Shown here: positions 15,669 to 25,755 of the stretch, piece after piece
Layout of the letters: each line of letters begins with the position of its first letter
Numbering within the stretch: position 1 is the first letter of the stretch
NCBI GenBank assembly: GCA_001725255.1
Contig: MEFV01000006.1
Span: 1-64,000, forward strand
DNA from: Comamonas sp. SCN 67-35
Lineage (GTDB): Bacteria > Pseudomonadota > Gammaproteobacteria > Burkholderiales > Burkholderiaceae_C
Length of the DNA: 64,000 nt
Direction: 5' to 3'
Notes under the pieces: generated by a model
Databases searched by the model: none
What the model was told of the DNA's origin: nothing
Seen by the model: only the letters and a program-made list of their open reading frames with translations
Made by a program: the position numbers and the translations under genes

Positions 15669-16810
15669 GCATGACGGGCGAACGCTGGCAGGTGCGCACC
15701 CAGCGCCCCATCGCCTACGATGTGGTCAAGACCCCCGGCCTGTTCGCCCCCGGGAGCACGGCGCTGCTGGACTGGGGTCGCCAGGGCGGGCGGCGCTTCG
15801 TCGTGCTGGACGCGAATGTCTGGCATCACCACGGCCAGGCGATACGCCAGTGGTTCGGCGCGCACGACATCCAGACCCACTTCGCCATCTTCCCCGGTGG
15901 TGAAGAGCACAAGAACATCGACGCGTATCAGGACCTGGCGCGCGCGCTCGACGCCTTCCCCATCCACCGCCGCGACGAACCGCTGATCGCCATCGGCGGC
16001 GGCGTGCTCACCGACGTGGCCGCCTTCCTCGCCGCCAGCTATCGGCGCGGCATCCCGCACATCAAGGTGCCCACGACGCTCATGGGCCATATCGATGCGG
16101 CGCTCGGCATCAAGAACGGCATCAACTTCGGCACCAGCAAGAACCGCCTGGGCAGCTTCGAGCCACCGATGGCGGTGCTGCTCGATCCGGTTTTCCTCGG
16201 CACGCTGCCGCGGCGCCACCTCGTCAACGGCGTGTGCGAAATCATCAAGCTCGCCATCGTGGTGGATGCCGGCCTGTTCGGCATGCTCGAACAAAGCGGC
16301 GCCGAGGGCATCGCCACCTCGTTTGCCACGCCCAGGGGCCGCGCCCTGCTCGATCGTGCCATCACCGGCATGCTCGCCGAGCTCTCCCCCAACCTCCACG
16401 AGGAAGAGCTCTCGCGCAAGGTCGATTTCGGACACACCTTCAGCTACGGCCTGGAAGCGCGCCATCCCCAGCGCCTGCTGCATGGCGAGGCCGTGCTGCT
16501 GGACTGCCTGGTCTCCAGCGTGATCGCCGCGCGGCGCGGGCTGCTGGCCGCCGAAGCGCTGGCACGCATCTTCGCGCTGGTCGAGCACCTTGGCATTCCC
16601 TGCGACACCGAGGTGCTCGACACCGAGTTGATGTGGCAGTCGCTGCTCGATCGCATCGAGCACCGCAACGGCCTGCAGCGCGTGCCTCTGCCCACCGCCA
16701 TCGGCGACTGCATCTTCGCGCACGACATCACGCGCGCCGAGCTGCACCGTGCCAGCACCGAACTCCATGAAAGACTGACCCCCACCCATGAATCGTCCCT
16801 CGAACGTTGA
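15665..16810 (+). CDS. Sugar phosphate cyclase (dehydroquinate synthase-like)
   Basis: This 381-residue member of the 3-dehydroquinate synthase superfamily binds NAD at FPGGEEHKN (77-84) and IGGGVLTDVAAF (110-121). It continues with YRRGIPHIKVPTTLMG and IKNGINFGTSKNRLGSF. Metal ligands are E192 (GVCEIIKLA), H257 (FGHTFS) and H273 (LLHGEAV). The YRRGxP...VPTTLxGxxD...KNRLG pattern is closer to 2-epi-5-epi-valiolone-type sedoheptulose-phosphate cyclases than to AroB, which usually has ATYMRG and LLAQVDSSVGGK. It would turn a sugar phosphate into a carbocycle. A separate housekeeping aroB is expected elsewhere. It overlaps LuxS by 4 nt and the methyltransferase by 23 nt. Exact substrate uncertain. 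Confidence 0.82.
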   Translation: MSMTGERWQVRTQRPIAYDVVKTPGLFAPGSTALLDWGRQGGRRFVVLDANVWHHHGQAIRQWFGAHDIQTHFAIFPGGEEHKNIDAYQDLARALDAFPIHRRDEPLIAIGGGVLTDVAAFLAASYRRGIPHIKVPTTLMGHIDAALGIKNGINFGTSKNRLGSFEPPMAVLLDPVFLGTLPRRHLVNGVCEIIKLAIVVDAGLFGMLEQSGAEGIATSFATPRGRALLDRAITGMLAELSPNLHEEELSRKVDFGHTFSYGLEARHPQRLLHGEAVLLDCLVSSVIAARRGLLAAEALARIFALVEHLGIPCDTEVLDTELMWQSLLDRIEHRNGLQRVPLPTAIGDCIFAHDITRAELHRASTELHERLTPTHESSLER

Positions 16811-17498
16811 CAGCCAGGAAATCAGCAAATTCGACCGTGTCGCCCAGCTCTGGTGGGATCCGAACGGCAAGATGGGCATGCTGCACGTCATCAATCCGCT
16901 GCGCAGCCAGTTCACCTTCGAGCACACCGACGTGCGCGGCAAGCGCGTCGTCGATGTCGGCTGCGGCGGCGGCATCCTGACCGAAACGCTGGCGAAGGCC
17001 GGAGCTCAGGTCGTCGGCATCGACCAGTCCGAGCTCACGCTCGAAGTCGCACGCCAGCACGCCGCGCAAGGCGGCCTTGCCATCGACTACCGCATCCAGA
17101 CGGTGGAAGAGCTCGTGGCGCAGGAAGCGGGCAGCTACGATGTTGTCACCTGCCTGGAGATGCTTGAGCACGTGCCCAATCCGGCCGCCGTCATCGACGC
17201 CTGCGCGCGCCTGCTCAAGCCCGGCGGGCACGCGATCTTCTCCACCATCAACCGTAATTTCAAGGCCTGGCTCTTCGCCATCATCGGCGGCGAGTACGTC
17301 CTGCGCATCCTGCCGCGCGGCACGCACCAGTACGAAAAGCTCATCCGCCCCGATGAATTGCGCTCGTGGGCAGGCCAGAGCGGTCTCACGCACCTGCGCA
17401 GCGCCAGCCTCATGTACAACCCGCTCTTCAAGAGCTTTCGCGTCGCCGGGGGCCGCGAAGACGTCAACTTCATGATGAGCTACGTGAAGGCAGCCTGA
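16788..17498 (+). CDS. UbiG-like SAM-dependent O-methyltransferase
   Basis: The 236-residue class I methyltransferase has the SAM site VVDVGCGGGILTE (54-66), an acidic VGIDQSE and the motif VVTCLEMLEHVPNP. It also has the UbiG-type opening FDRVAQLWWDPNGKM...INPLR and the later STINRNFKAW and LPRGTHQYEK. Housekeeping UbiG methylates two hydroxyls in ubiquinone synthesis. Here the gene lies inside the LuxS/cyclase/UbiA operon, overlapping the cyclase by 23 nt, and the ompA-gyrA locus, where ubiG often lies in related genera, lacks one. It could be the cell's only UbiG or a paralogue serving this operon; the sequence does not decide, so I give no symbol. Confidence 0.8.
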   Translation: MNRPSNVDSQEISKFDRVAQLWWDPNGKMGMLHVINPLRSQFTFEHTDVRGKRVVDVGCGGGILTETLAKAGAQVVGIDQSELTLEVARQHAAQGGLAIDYRIQTVEELVAQEAGSYDVVTCLEMLEHVPNPAAVIDACARLLKPGGHAIFSTINRNFKAWLFAIIGGEYVLRILPRGTHQYEKLIRPDELRSWAGQSGLTHLRSASLMYNPLFKSFRVAGGREDVNFMMSYVKAA

Positions 17499-17501
17499 CC
17501 C

Positions 17502-18410
17502 ATGCTGAGCAAATTCCTCGCCCTCTCGCGCTCCACGCATGGTGTGCTCGACATCGCCATGGCGGGGTTTGCCGCACTGCTGTGGCTGGGCGCCTTCCCG
17601 CCCCTGCCGGTGCTCGCCATCGCCCTCGTCACCGCGCTGGCGGGCTACACCGCCATCTACGCGCTCAACGACCTCGTGGGCGTCAAGGCCGATCGCGAAA
17701 AGTTCGCCGGCACCGGCATCAACCCCGGCTACTCCGTGGAAGCTTCCGCGCTGCGCTACCCCATCGCCCAGGGCAAGCTCAGCTTTTCCGCGGGCCTGGC
17801 CTGGTTCGCCGTCTGGTATCTGGTGGCGCTGCTCGGCGCATGGTGGCTCAACCCCTTCCTTGTCGTCATCGTGCTGGCCGCGCCGGTGCTGGAAATCGTT
17901 TACTGCAGGCTGCTCAAGATCACCTGGTGGCGCGTGCTCGTGAGCGGTTTCGTCAAATCGCTCGGCCCGGTGGCCGCCGTCCTCGCGGTCGTGCCACGCC
18001 CGGATCCCGCCCTGCTCGCGCTCATGGTTGCCTGGCTCATATGCTGGGAGATCGGCGGGCAGAACATCCCCGCCGACTGGAACGACGTGGAGGAAGACCG
18101 CCGCGTCGGCGCCAAGACCATTCCGCTCACGTTCGGCCCCACAGTGGCGGCGCGCGCGGTGATCGTTGCCCTGGTGGCCACCATCGCCCTGAGCCTGGCC
18201 CTGCCCGCCATGTCCCCGCTGCCCCTGGGCTGGCCCTACCTCGTGGCCACGCTGGCGGCCGGGATTTATCTGCTGCTGCTGCCTGGCCTGGCCCTGGCGC
18301 GCACGCACGGGCCGCGCAATGCCGCACGTCTTTTCGACCGCGCCAGCCTCTACCCGCTGGTGCAGCTCGTGATCGTCACCGCCTTCGTCCTGGTGCGTGC
18401 ATTGAAGTAA
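17502..18410 (+). CDS. UbiA-family prenyltransferase
   Basis: The 302-residue polytopic membrane protein has about nine hydrophobic helices. Two Asp-rich loops bind prenyl diphosphate through Mg: NDLVGVKADREKF (56-68) and DWNDVEEDRRVGAKTIPLT (192-210). The first loop lacks the middle aspartate of the canonical NDxxDxxxD, so it is a divergent member. It would move a prenyl chain onto an acceptor, here presumably the methylated or cyclised product of the preceding enzymes. It starts 3 nt after the methyltransferase and ends the five-gene operon. It is too unlike UbiA of ubiquinone synthesis to assign that job. Confidence 0.82.
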   Translation: MLSKFLALSRSTHGVLDIAMAGFAALLWLGAFPPLPVLAIALVTALAGYTAIYALNDLVGVKADREKFAGTGINPGYSVEASALRYPIAQGKLSFSAGLAWFAVWYLVALLGAWWLNPFLVVIVLAAPVLEIVYCRLLKITWWRVLVSGFVKSLGPVAAVLAVVPRPDPALLALMVAWLICWEIGGQNIPADWNDVEEDRRVGAKTIPLTFGPTVAARAVIVALVATIALSLALPAMSPLPLGWPYLVATLAAGIYLLLLPGLALARTHGPRNAARLFDRASLYPLVQLVIVTAFVLVRALK

Positions 18411-18565
18411 ATCGGCGTCATCCGAAAAAATCCAGCCGCCGGCTTCCCGCATCGCCGGGAACAAACCATTGCAACTGAACACCTGGGGCGGCAAGGTCGC
18501 AATCACCCGGCGCACGACCATATTCAGACAGCGTTCAGGCGGTCGCCTGGGCGCATTTCAAGCCG

Positions 18566-18823
18566 TCATCGCACGCTCTCGCCTGCTTGGTTGGCCGCTG
18601 CCTCCGACTCGAACGTGGCCTCGAGCGGCTTGTGCCCCCGCTCGCGGATGCGGACCAGCCAGCTTTCGTCGAGCTGCTCGGCGCGAGGCTTGTAGCCCTG
18701 GGCGCGCAGCTCTTTCATGTAGGCCTCGACCGCGGCCACCTTGCTGAAGCTGAAGTGCTGGGTGAGGTCGGGCTTGTTCTTGACGGTGACGCGAAAGCGG
18801 CTGCGGTTGGCGATGTGTGCCAT
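18566..18823 (-). pseudogene. N-terminal stub of a tyrosine-type integrase (probable)
   Basis: This 85-residue basic reading frame begins MAHIANRSRFRVTVKNKPDL and contains YMKELRAQGYKPRAEQLDE and SWLVRIRERGHKPLEATF. To my recollection this matches the first domain of long site-specific integrases of Burkholderiales, after which a SAM-like and a catalytic domain should follow. It stops after about 80 residues, with no catalytic R-H-R-Y region downstream. It lies 170 bp beyond the 3' end of tRNA-Pro in the same orientation, as integrases of tRNA-borne islands do. It may instead be a small free-standing protein; homology is from memory. Confidence 0.5.
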
Positions 18824-18905
18824 GGATATCTCCGTTGAATGAGGAGACTCCTGTAGGCAGTGCGCTTATACGGGGCCGGTTGCGGTGCCGTTGAATCCCG
18901 GCCGT

Positions 18906-18927
18906 TTGGCACAGAATTGGCACAGAA
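18906..18927. repeat. Tandem 11-bp direct repeat near tRNA-Pro
   Basis: TTGGCACAGAA occurs twice head to tail (18906-18916 and 18917-18927) between the integrase stub and tRNA-Pro. Short direct repeats there are what integrase arm-binding sites look like, so this may be left over from an attachment region. Confidence 0.45.
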
Positions 18928-18992
18928 CCGCCAGAAAACAAAACAGCTGCATCGTTGCGGCTGTTCTAAGTCCTTGATTTACAAGAAAATTC

Positions 18993-19069
18993 TGGTCGGG
19001 GTGAGAGGATTCGAACCTCCGGCCTCTACGTCCCGAACGTAGCGCTCTACCAGGCTAAGCTACACCCCG
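18993..19069 (-). tRNA. tRNA-Pro (anticodon CGG)
   Basis: The minus strand folds as a full cloverleaf of 77 nt with encoded CCA. The acceptor stem is CGGGGTG/CACCCCG, the anticodon stem CTACG/CGTAG surrounds loop TTCGGGA giving anticodon CGG for CCG codons, and the T loop is GTTCGAATC. The discriminator is A. It stands alone between ispB and the integrase stub. Its 3' end is the likely old attachment site. Confidence 0.96.
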
Positions 19070-19093
19070 ATGATTCCGTTCAATTGTGCCGGT

Positions 19094-20077
19094 TCAAACC
19101 CTGCGCAAAAGCAACTGAGCCGCTAATTGTAGCAGCGCTTCAGTATGAAAATTACCTGGCAACCCTGAAATTGCATCCATGGCAAGTTGCGCCTGCGCGC
19201 CTGCAGCGGCACGGGTCGCGGCCATCGCATCGGTCGCGCGCACCACGGCCACCACCGATTCCATCTCGTCGGTCGAGCCCTGCTCTATCACGCGCCTGAG
19301 CAGCGCTTTTTGTGCTTCATCGCCGCGCTGCATCGCGATGATGAGCGGCAGCGTCATCTTGCCCTCACGCAGATCGTCGCCTATGTTCTTGCCCATCTCC
19401 TGCGCGTCGCCGTCATAGTCCAGCGCATCGTCGATCACCTGAAACGCCGTGCCCAGCGCCTTGCCGTATTCGGCGCACGCGAGCTCGACCTCGGTGCTGC
19501 TGGCGGCCAGCACCGCCGCCAGCCGGGCACTGGCCTCGAACAGCTTGGCGGTCTTGGAGCGGATCACTTCCAGATAACCGGCTTGCGTGAGCGTGGCGTC
19601 GTGCGTGTTCACGAGCTGCTGCACCTCGCCTTCGGCGATGACGTTGGTGGCGTCAGCCAGAATCTGCATGATCCGCATGTCACCCGTTTCCACCATCATC
19701 TGGAAAGCACGCGAATACAGGAAGTCGCCCACCAGCACGCTGGCGGGGTTGCCGAAATGCTCGTTGGCCGTCGCCCGGCCGCGCCGCAGGGTGGAGGCAT
19801 CGACCACGTCGTCGTGCAGCAGCGTGGCGGTGTGGATGAATTCAACCACCGCGGCCAGGTTGAAACGCCGCGCATCCCGGCAATCGAGCGCGCCGCACAT
19901 CAGAAGCAGCAGCGCGGGGCGCAGGCGCTTGCCGCCGGCGACGATGATGTAGCGCGCCACATCGCCGACCAGCGCCACCGACGATTGCAGCCGCGCGCCG
20001 ATGACCTTGTCCACCTCGCGCATGTCGTTTGCAATCAGTGCCAGTGCGGCCGTCGTGCCCGATGATGAAGCGCTCAA
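19094..20077 (-). CDS. ispB: Octaprenyl (polyprenyl) diphosphate synthase
   Basis: This 327-residue trans-prenyltransferase is all-helical. It carries the first Asp-rich motif LLHDDVVDASTLRRG and the second VIDDALDYDGD, plus the basic GGKRLRPALLLL. It elongates farnesyl diphosphate with isopentenyl diphosphate to make the quinone side chain (octaprenyl in most Comamonadaceae). It is divergent from rplU across 161 bp, the usual arrangement in Gammaproteobacteria and Betaproteobacteria. It could also supply prenyl donor to the UbiA-like enzyme upstream. Confidence 0.93.
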   Translation of the reverse strand: MSASSSGTTAALALIANDMREVDKVIGARLQSSVALVGDVARYIIVAGGKRLRPALLLLMCGALDCRDARRFNLAAVVEFIHTATLLHDDVVDASTLRRGRATANEHFGNPASVLVGDFLYSRAFQMMVETGDMRIMQILADATNVIAEGEVQQLVNTHDATLTQAGYLEVIRSKTAKLFEASARLAAVLAASSTEVELACAEYGKALGTAFQVIDDALDYDGDAQEMGKNIGDDLREGKMTLPLIIAMQRGDEAQKALLRRVIEQGSTDEMESVVAVVRATDAMAATRAAAGAQAQLAMDAISGLPGNFHTEALLQLAAQLLLRRV

Positions 20078-20159
20078 GGTGTAGTTACTCGCGGTGGCGT
20101 CGATGAATGCTGATTATAGGAAGGGCCAGCCGCCTTCCTGCACTGGATGCACAGGTCAT

Positions 20160-20188
20160 TTGGACGCCGCGCCAATATCACATACAAT
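20160..20188 (+). promoter_or_regulatory. Probable sigma-70 promoter of rplU-rpmA
   Basis: TTGGAC (20160-20165), a 17-bp spacer and TACAAT (20183-20188) make a near-consensus promoter 51 bp before the rplU start. Confidence 0.6.
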
Positions 20189-20238
20189 CGAAGGTTCTGT
20201 GGAAATTCGTCTGCAGAACTCACTACACAGAGGTTTAC

Positions 20239-20550
20239 ATGTACGCGGTCATAAAAACCGGTGGCAAGCAGTATCGCGTTGCCACTGGCGAGAAAATCAA
20301 AATAGAACAGATTGCTGCGGAAGTAGGCCAGGAAGTCGTGCTTGACCAGGTGCTGGCAGTCGGAAACGGCAGCGAGCTCAAGGTGGGTACGCCCCTGGTG
20401 TCCGGCGCCAGCGTGAAGGCGACTGTCGTTGCCCACGGCCAGCATGACAAGGTGCGCATCTTCAAGATGCGTCGGCGCAAGCACTACCAGAAGCGCCAAG
20501 GCCATCGTCAGCAGTTCACCGAACTGCAGATCGATGCGATTGCAGCTTGA
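20239..20550 (+). CDS. rplU: 50S ribosomal protein L21
   Basis: The 103-residue protein starts [19 protein letters not shown] and ends with [17 protein letters not shown], both diagnostic for L21. It binds 23S rRNA in the large subunit. AGAGG lies about 7 nt before the ATG at 20239; an upstream in-frame ATG at 20107 falls before the promoter. It is followed 17 nt later by rpmA. Confidence 0.97.
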   Translation: MYAVIKTGGKQYRVATGEKIKIEQIAAEVGQEVVLDQVLAVGNGSELKVGTPLVSGASVKATVVAHGQHDKVRIFKMRRRKHYQKRQGHRQQFTELQIDAIAA

Positions 20551-20567
20551 TCACAGGGGATTGAATC

Positions 20568-20834
20568 ATGGCACATAAAAAAGGCGGCGGCTCCACGCGA
20601 AACGGGCGCGATTCCAAGCCCAAGATGCTCGGTGTGAAGGCCTACGGCGGTCAGCTGGTCAGCGCCGGCTCCATCATCGTGCGCCAGCGCGGCACGCGCA
20701 TCCACCCGGGCAGCAACGTCGGCATCGGCAAGGACCACACGCTGTTCGCCCTGGTGGACGGCCACGTGTCGTTCTCCACGCGCGGCGCGCTCTCCAAGCA
20801 CACGGCCAACATCACGCCACCCAGCGCGGCCTGA
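20568..20834 (+). CDS. rpmA: 50S ribosomal protein L27
   Basis: This 88-residue protein begins [19 protein letters not shown], the flexible tail that reaches the peptidyl transferase centre, followed by the conserved [18 protein letters not shown] core. No N-terminal cleavage extension of the Firmicutes kind is present. It has a good ribosome site (AGGGGA) and forms an operon with rplU that ends at a strong terminator. Confidence 0.97.
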   Translation: MAHKKGGGSTRNGRDSKPKMLGVKAYGGQLVSAGSIIVRQRGTRIHPGSNVGIGKDHTLFALVDGHVSFSTRGALSKHTANITPPSAA

Positions 20835-21992
<1,158 letters not shown>

Positions 21993-22005
21993 CCAGGTCA
22001 ACATC

Positions 22006-22047
22006 ATTTTCATAGCTGCTAGCGCATGCCCAGAAAGCATGAGAGCC
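22006..22047 (+). repeat. Dispersed 40-bp repeat, intergenic copy
   Basis: The copy reads ATAGCTGCTAGCGCATGCCC and continues to GAGAGCC, with the 20-base spacing between ATAGC and the second half that all copies share. It lies between obgE and proB and reaches to within 9 bp of the proB start. Confidence 0.6.
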
Positions 22048-22055
22048 GTATTTCA

Positions 22056-23201
22056 ATGACAACTTCGTCCCAGGTCCTGCGCAAGGCACACCGCATCGTC
22101 GTCAAGGTCGGCTCCAGCCTCGTGACCAACGAAGGTCGTGGGCTCGATGCCGCGGCCATCGGCGAGTGGTGCCGTCAGCTGGCGGCCCTGGTCCACGGGG
22201 AGGCGGGTGCGCGGCGCGAGGTCATCATGGTGTCGAGCGGCGCCATTGCCGAAGGAACGAAACGCCTGGGGTGGGCCCAACGCCCGAGCGAAGTCAACGA
22301 GCTGCAGGCGGCCGCGGCGGTCGGCCAGATGGGCCTGGCGCAGATGTACGAGACCAAGATGCGCGAGCACGGCCTGGCCAGCGCGCAGATCCTGCTCACG
22401 CACGCCGACCTGGCGGACCGCGAGCGCTATCTGAACGCGCGCTCGACCCTGCTCACGCTGCTGCACCTGGGCGTGGTGCCCGTCATCAACGAAAACGACA
22501 CCGTGGTGACCGACGAAATCAAGGTGGGCGACAACGACACGCTGGGCGCGCTGGTCACCAACCTCGTCGAGGCCGATGCGCTGGTCATCCTGACGGACCA
22601 GAAAGGCCTGTATTCGGCCGATCCGCGCCGCAACCCCGATGCGCGCTTCATCCATGAGGCGCAGGCTGGAGACCCGGCCCTTGAAGCCATGGCGGGCGGC
22701 GCGGGCTCCTCCATCGGCAAGGGCGGGATGATCACCAAGATCATCGCCGCCAAGCGCGCGGCGGGTTCGGGCGCGTCAACGGTCATCGCCTGGGGGCGCG
22801 AACCCGATGCGCTGCTGCGCCTGGCACGCGGCGAGGCCATTGGCACCCTGCTTGTGGCGCACACGCACAAGCACCAGGCGCGCAAGCAGTGGATGATGGA
22901 CCACCTGCAATTGCGCGGCTCGGTCACCGTGGACGCGGGCGCCGCGGCCGTGCTGCGCCAGGCGGGCAAAAGCCTGCTGCCCATCGGCATGGTGGCGGTG
23001 GAGGGTGAATTCGCGCGCGGCGACGTGATTGCCGTGCGCGACGCCGGCGGCAGCGAAATCGCCCGCGGACTGGCCAACTACGCGAGCGCCGAAGCGCGGC
23101 TGCTGTGCCGTAGATCCTCAGCCGAGTTCGAGCACCTGCTGGGCTACGCCGCCGAGCCCGAAATGGTGCACCGCGACAACATGGTGCTCACGCACCCCTG
23201 A
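22056..23201 (+). CDS. proB: Glutamate 5-kinase
   Basis: This 381-residue enzyme phosphorylates glutamate to start proline synthesis. The amino-acid kinase domain (1-260) has [28 protein letters not shown] and GTGGM-like [15 protein letters not shown]-terminal PUA domain (about 285-375) follows, as in E. coli ProB. The start at 22056 (MTTSSQVL) fits homologues; an ATG at 22026 lies in the repeat. The feedback-inhibited long form is expected from the PUA domain. proA is not adjacent. Confidence 0.95.
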   Translation: MTTSSQVLRKAHRIVVKVGSSLVTNEGRGLDAAAIGEWCRQLAALVHGEAGARREVIMVSSGAIAEGTKRLGWAQRPSEVNELQAAAAVGQMGLAQMYETKMREHGLASAQILLTHADLADRERYLNARSTLLTLLHLGVVPVINENDTVVTDEIKVGDNDTLGALVTNLVEADALVILTDQKGLYSADPRRNPDARFIHEAQAGDPALEAMAGGAGSSIGKGGMITKIIAAKRAAGSGASTVIAWGREPDALLRLARGEAIGTLLVAHTHKHQARKQWMMDHLQLRGSVTVDAGAAAVLRQAGKSLLPIGMVAVEGEFARGDVIAVRDAGGSEIARGLANYASAEARLLCRRSSAEFEHLLGYAAEPEMVHRDNMVLTHP

Positions 23202-23220
23202 ACGGGCCGGCACCCACGGC

Positions 23221-23916
23221 TCACTTGTGGGACGGCACGGGCGCGGCGCTTGCCGGCGATGGAGCAGCCACGGCGCCCTGCAGGGCCTCGTCGGCATGCG
23301 GATCGGGGTCGAAGCTCGCCCCGGGCGGCAATTCCACCCCCGGATGCACCAGCATGGAGCCACCCCGGTAGGCTCCGGCGTAGTCTTTGCCTGTGAACTC
23401 GCGCGCGCGCATGCCCGCGCGCAGGTAGCGGTTGCGCTGGAGGGTGCGCGGCAGAAAGCGCGAGAGTTCGGTGAGCGCCAGCTCATAGACCCCGCGCTTG
23501 AATTCCACCACCACATCGAGCGGCACCCAGTATTCGTTCCAGCGCCAGGCGTCAAACTCCGGGTGATTGGTGGCGCGCAGGTTCAAATCCCAGTCGTTGC
23601 CCGTCAGCTGCAACAGAAACCAGATCTGTTTTTGTCCCTTGTAGTGGCCGCGCGCATCGCGGCGGATGTAGCGATCCGGCACCTCGTAGCGCAACCAGTC
23701 CCGCGTACGGGCAACCACGCGCACATGGTGGGCCAGCAGCCCGACCTCCTCGTGCAGTTCCCGGAACATCGCCTCCTGCGGACTTTCGCCCCGATCGATG
23801 CCACCCTGCGGAAACTGCCAGCTGTGCGTCCCTAAGCGTTTGCCCCAAAATACCTGGTTTCTCTGGTTGAGCAGCACGATGCCGACATTTGGCCGAAAGC
23901 CTTCTCTGTCGAGCAT
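23221..23916 (-). CDS. rppH: RNA pyrophosphohydrolase
   Basis: The 231-residue Nudix protein begins [17 protein letters not shown], typical of RppH. Its Nudix box is [20 protein letters not shown], with the metal-binding RELHEE helix, and [11 protein letters not shown] follows. It removes pyrophosphate from 5' triphosphorylated mRNA to allow decay. The C-terminal 60 residues (Gly/Pro/Ala-rich) are longer than in E. coli RppH (176), which is usual in Betaproteobacteria. It is divergent from proS across 90 bp, the common local order. Confidence 0.94.
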   Translation of the reverse strand: MLDREGFRPNVGIVLLNQRNQVFWGKRLGTHSWQFPQGGIDRGESPQEAMFRELHEEVGLLAHHVRVVARTRDWLRYEVPDRYIRRDARGHYKGQKQIWFLLQLTGNDWDLNLRATNHPEFDAWRWNEYWVPLDVVVEFKRGVYELALTELSRFLPRTLQRNRYLRAGMRAREFTGKDYAGAYRGGSMLVHPGVELPPGASFDPDPHADEALQGAVAAPSPASAAPVPSHK

Positions 23917-24006
23917 AATCTGACCCCAATTCTTGCAAGTTGAAGCCATTATGCACGCATGTTGACGTGCATCAAGCGCAGCTCTGCAAAGCAGCGAATC
24001 CACGCG

Positions 24007-25755
24007 ATGAAAGCCTCCCAATTCTTCATTTCCACCCTCAAGGAAGCCCCTGCCGACGCCGAGATCGTCAGCCATCAGCTGATGATGCGCGCCGGTCTCA
24101 TCAAGAAGCTGGGCGCTGGCATCTACAACTACATGCCCATGGGCCTGCGCGTGCTGCGCAAGGTCGAGGCCATCGTGCGCGAAGAGATGAACCGCGCGGG
24201 TGCCGTCGAATGCACCATGCCCGTCGTGCAACCGGCCGAACTCTGGCAGGAAACGGGGCGCTTTGAAAAAATGGGGCCAGAACTGCTGCGCATCAAGGAC
24301 CGCCACCAGCGCGACTATGTGATCCAGCCCACGAGCGAAGAGGTGGTGACGGACATTGCCCGGCAGGAGCTGCGCAGCCACAAGCAGCTGCCGAAGAATT
24401 TCTACCAGATCCAGACCAAGTTCCGCGACGAGCGCCGCCCGCGCTTCGGCCTGATGCGCGGGCGCGAGTTCATCATGAAGGACGCCTATTCCTTCGACAA
24501 GAGCCGCGAGGCCGCGCAGCTGAGCTACCAGGTCATGCGCGCCGCCTACTGCCGCATCTTCGACCGCTTCGGCCTGTCCTACCGCGCCGTGCGTGCCGAT
24601 TCGGGCGCGATCGGCGGCGACCTGAGCGAAGAGTTCCAGGTGATCGCCGCCACGGGAGAAGACGCCATCGTCTACTGCCCGGGCAGCAACTATGCGGCCA
24701 ACATGGAAAAGGCCGAAAGCGCACCGCCTGCCAGCGCTCGCCCTGCCCCGAGCCAGCCCATGACGCTCACCCCCACGCCGGACAAGAGCACCTGCGCCCA
24801 GGTGGCCGAGCTGCTGGGCCTGCCGCTGGCGCGGACCGTCAAATCGCTGGTGCTGGCGACCGATCTCACCAACGAAGCAGGCGACATCACTGGCGCGAAG
24901 ATATGGCTGCTGCTGCTGCGCGGCGACCACGACATGAATGAAGTCAAGGTCTCCAAGGTGCCGGGGCTGGATGCGGGTTTCCGTTTTGCCACCGTGGCCG
25001 AAATCGAGGAACACTTCGGCGCCAAACCCGGTTACCTCGGCCCCCTGAACCTCGTGAAGCCCGTCACCCTCGTCGCGGACCGCGAAGTGGCCGTGATGGC
25101 CGACTGGGTCTGCGGCGCCAATCAGGAAGATTTCCACATCACCGGCGTGAACTGGGGCCGCGACCTGCCCGAGCCCGACCTGGTGGCCGACCTGCGCAAC
25201 GTGGTGGCGGGCGATCCTTCGCCCGACGGTAAGGGGCCGCTGGTGATCGAGCGCGGCATCGAGATCGGCCACGTGTTCTACCTGGGCACCAAGTATTCGA
25301 AGGCGATGAGCGCCACTTTCCTGGGCGAAGACGGCAAGCCGGCCTTCTTCGAAATGGGCTGCTACGGCATAGGCATCACCCGCCTGCCCGCCGCCGCGAT
25401 CGAGCAGAACCACGATGAGCGCGGCATCATCTGGCCCGATGCGATCGCGCCGTTCACCGTGGTGCTCTGCCCCATCGGCATGGACCGCAGCGACACCGTG
25501 AAGGAGGCCGCCGGGCGCCTGCACGACGAGCTGCTGGCACGCGGCATCGACGTCCTGCTGGACGACCGCGGCGAGCGCCCCGGCGCCATGTTCGCCGATT
25601 GGGAATTGATCGGCGTGCCGCACCGCGTCGTGCTCTCCGACCGGGGCCTGAAGGCAGGCCAGGTGGAGTATCAGCACCGGCGCGAGACCCAGGCCACGCC
25701 CATGGCCCTGGCAGAAGTAGCACAACACTTGGCTGACCACGTCAAAAACGGATGA
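24007..25755 (+). CDS. proS: Prolyl-tRNA synthetase
   Basis: This 582-residue class II synthetase has motif 1 near [20 protein letters not shown], motif 2 [21 protein letters not shown] and motif 3 [13 protein letters not shown]. It carries the bacterial-type editing insertion (about 225-380, YbaK-like) that clears Ala-tRNA-Pro, and an anticodon-binding C-terminus. It is a full-length bacterial type. I chose the ATG at 24007 ([10 protein letters not shown]) over one 48 nt upstream. It overlaps the next gene by 4 nt. Confidence 0.96.
   Translation: MKASQFFISTLKEAPADAEIVSHQLMMRAGLIKKLGAGIYNYMPMGLRVLRKVEAIVREEMNRAGAVECTMPVVQPAELWQETGRFEKMGPELLRIKDRHQRDYVIQPTSEEVVTDIARQELRSHKQLPKNFYQIQTKFRDERRPRFGLMRGREFIMKDAYSFDKSREAAQLSYQVMRAAYCRIFDRFGLSYRAVRADSGAIGGDLSEEFQVIAATGEDAIVYCPGSNYAANMEKAESAPPASARPAPSQPMTLTPTPDKSTCAQVAELLGLPLARTVKSLVLATDLTNEAGDITGAKIWLLLLRGDHDMNEVKVSKVPGLDAGFRFATVAEIEEHFGAKPGYLGPLNLVKPVTLVADREVAVMADWVCGANQEDFHITGVNWGRDLPEPDLVADLRNVVAGDPSPDGKGPLVIERGIEIGHVFYLGTKYSKAMSATFLGEDGKPAFFEMGCYGIGITRLPAAAIEQNHDERGIIWPDAIAPFTVVLCPIGMDRSDTVKEAAGRLHDELLARGIDVLLDDRGERPGAMFADWELIGVPHRVVLSDRGLKAGQVEYQHRRETQATPMALAEVAQHLADHVKNG

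Noticed and set aside
13914..18410. Calling the operon a true ebo cluster
   Set aside because: The cyclase and TIM-barrel proteins lack the EboD and EboE sequence patterns I remember, and eboA, eboB and eboF are absent; only the enzyme classes are similar.
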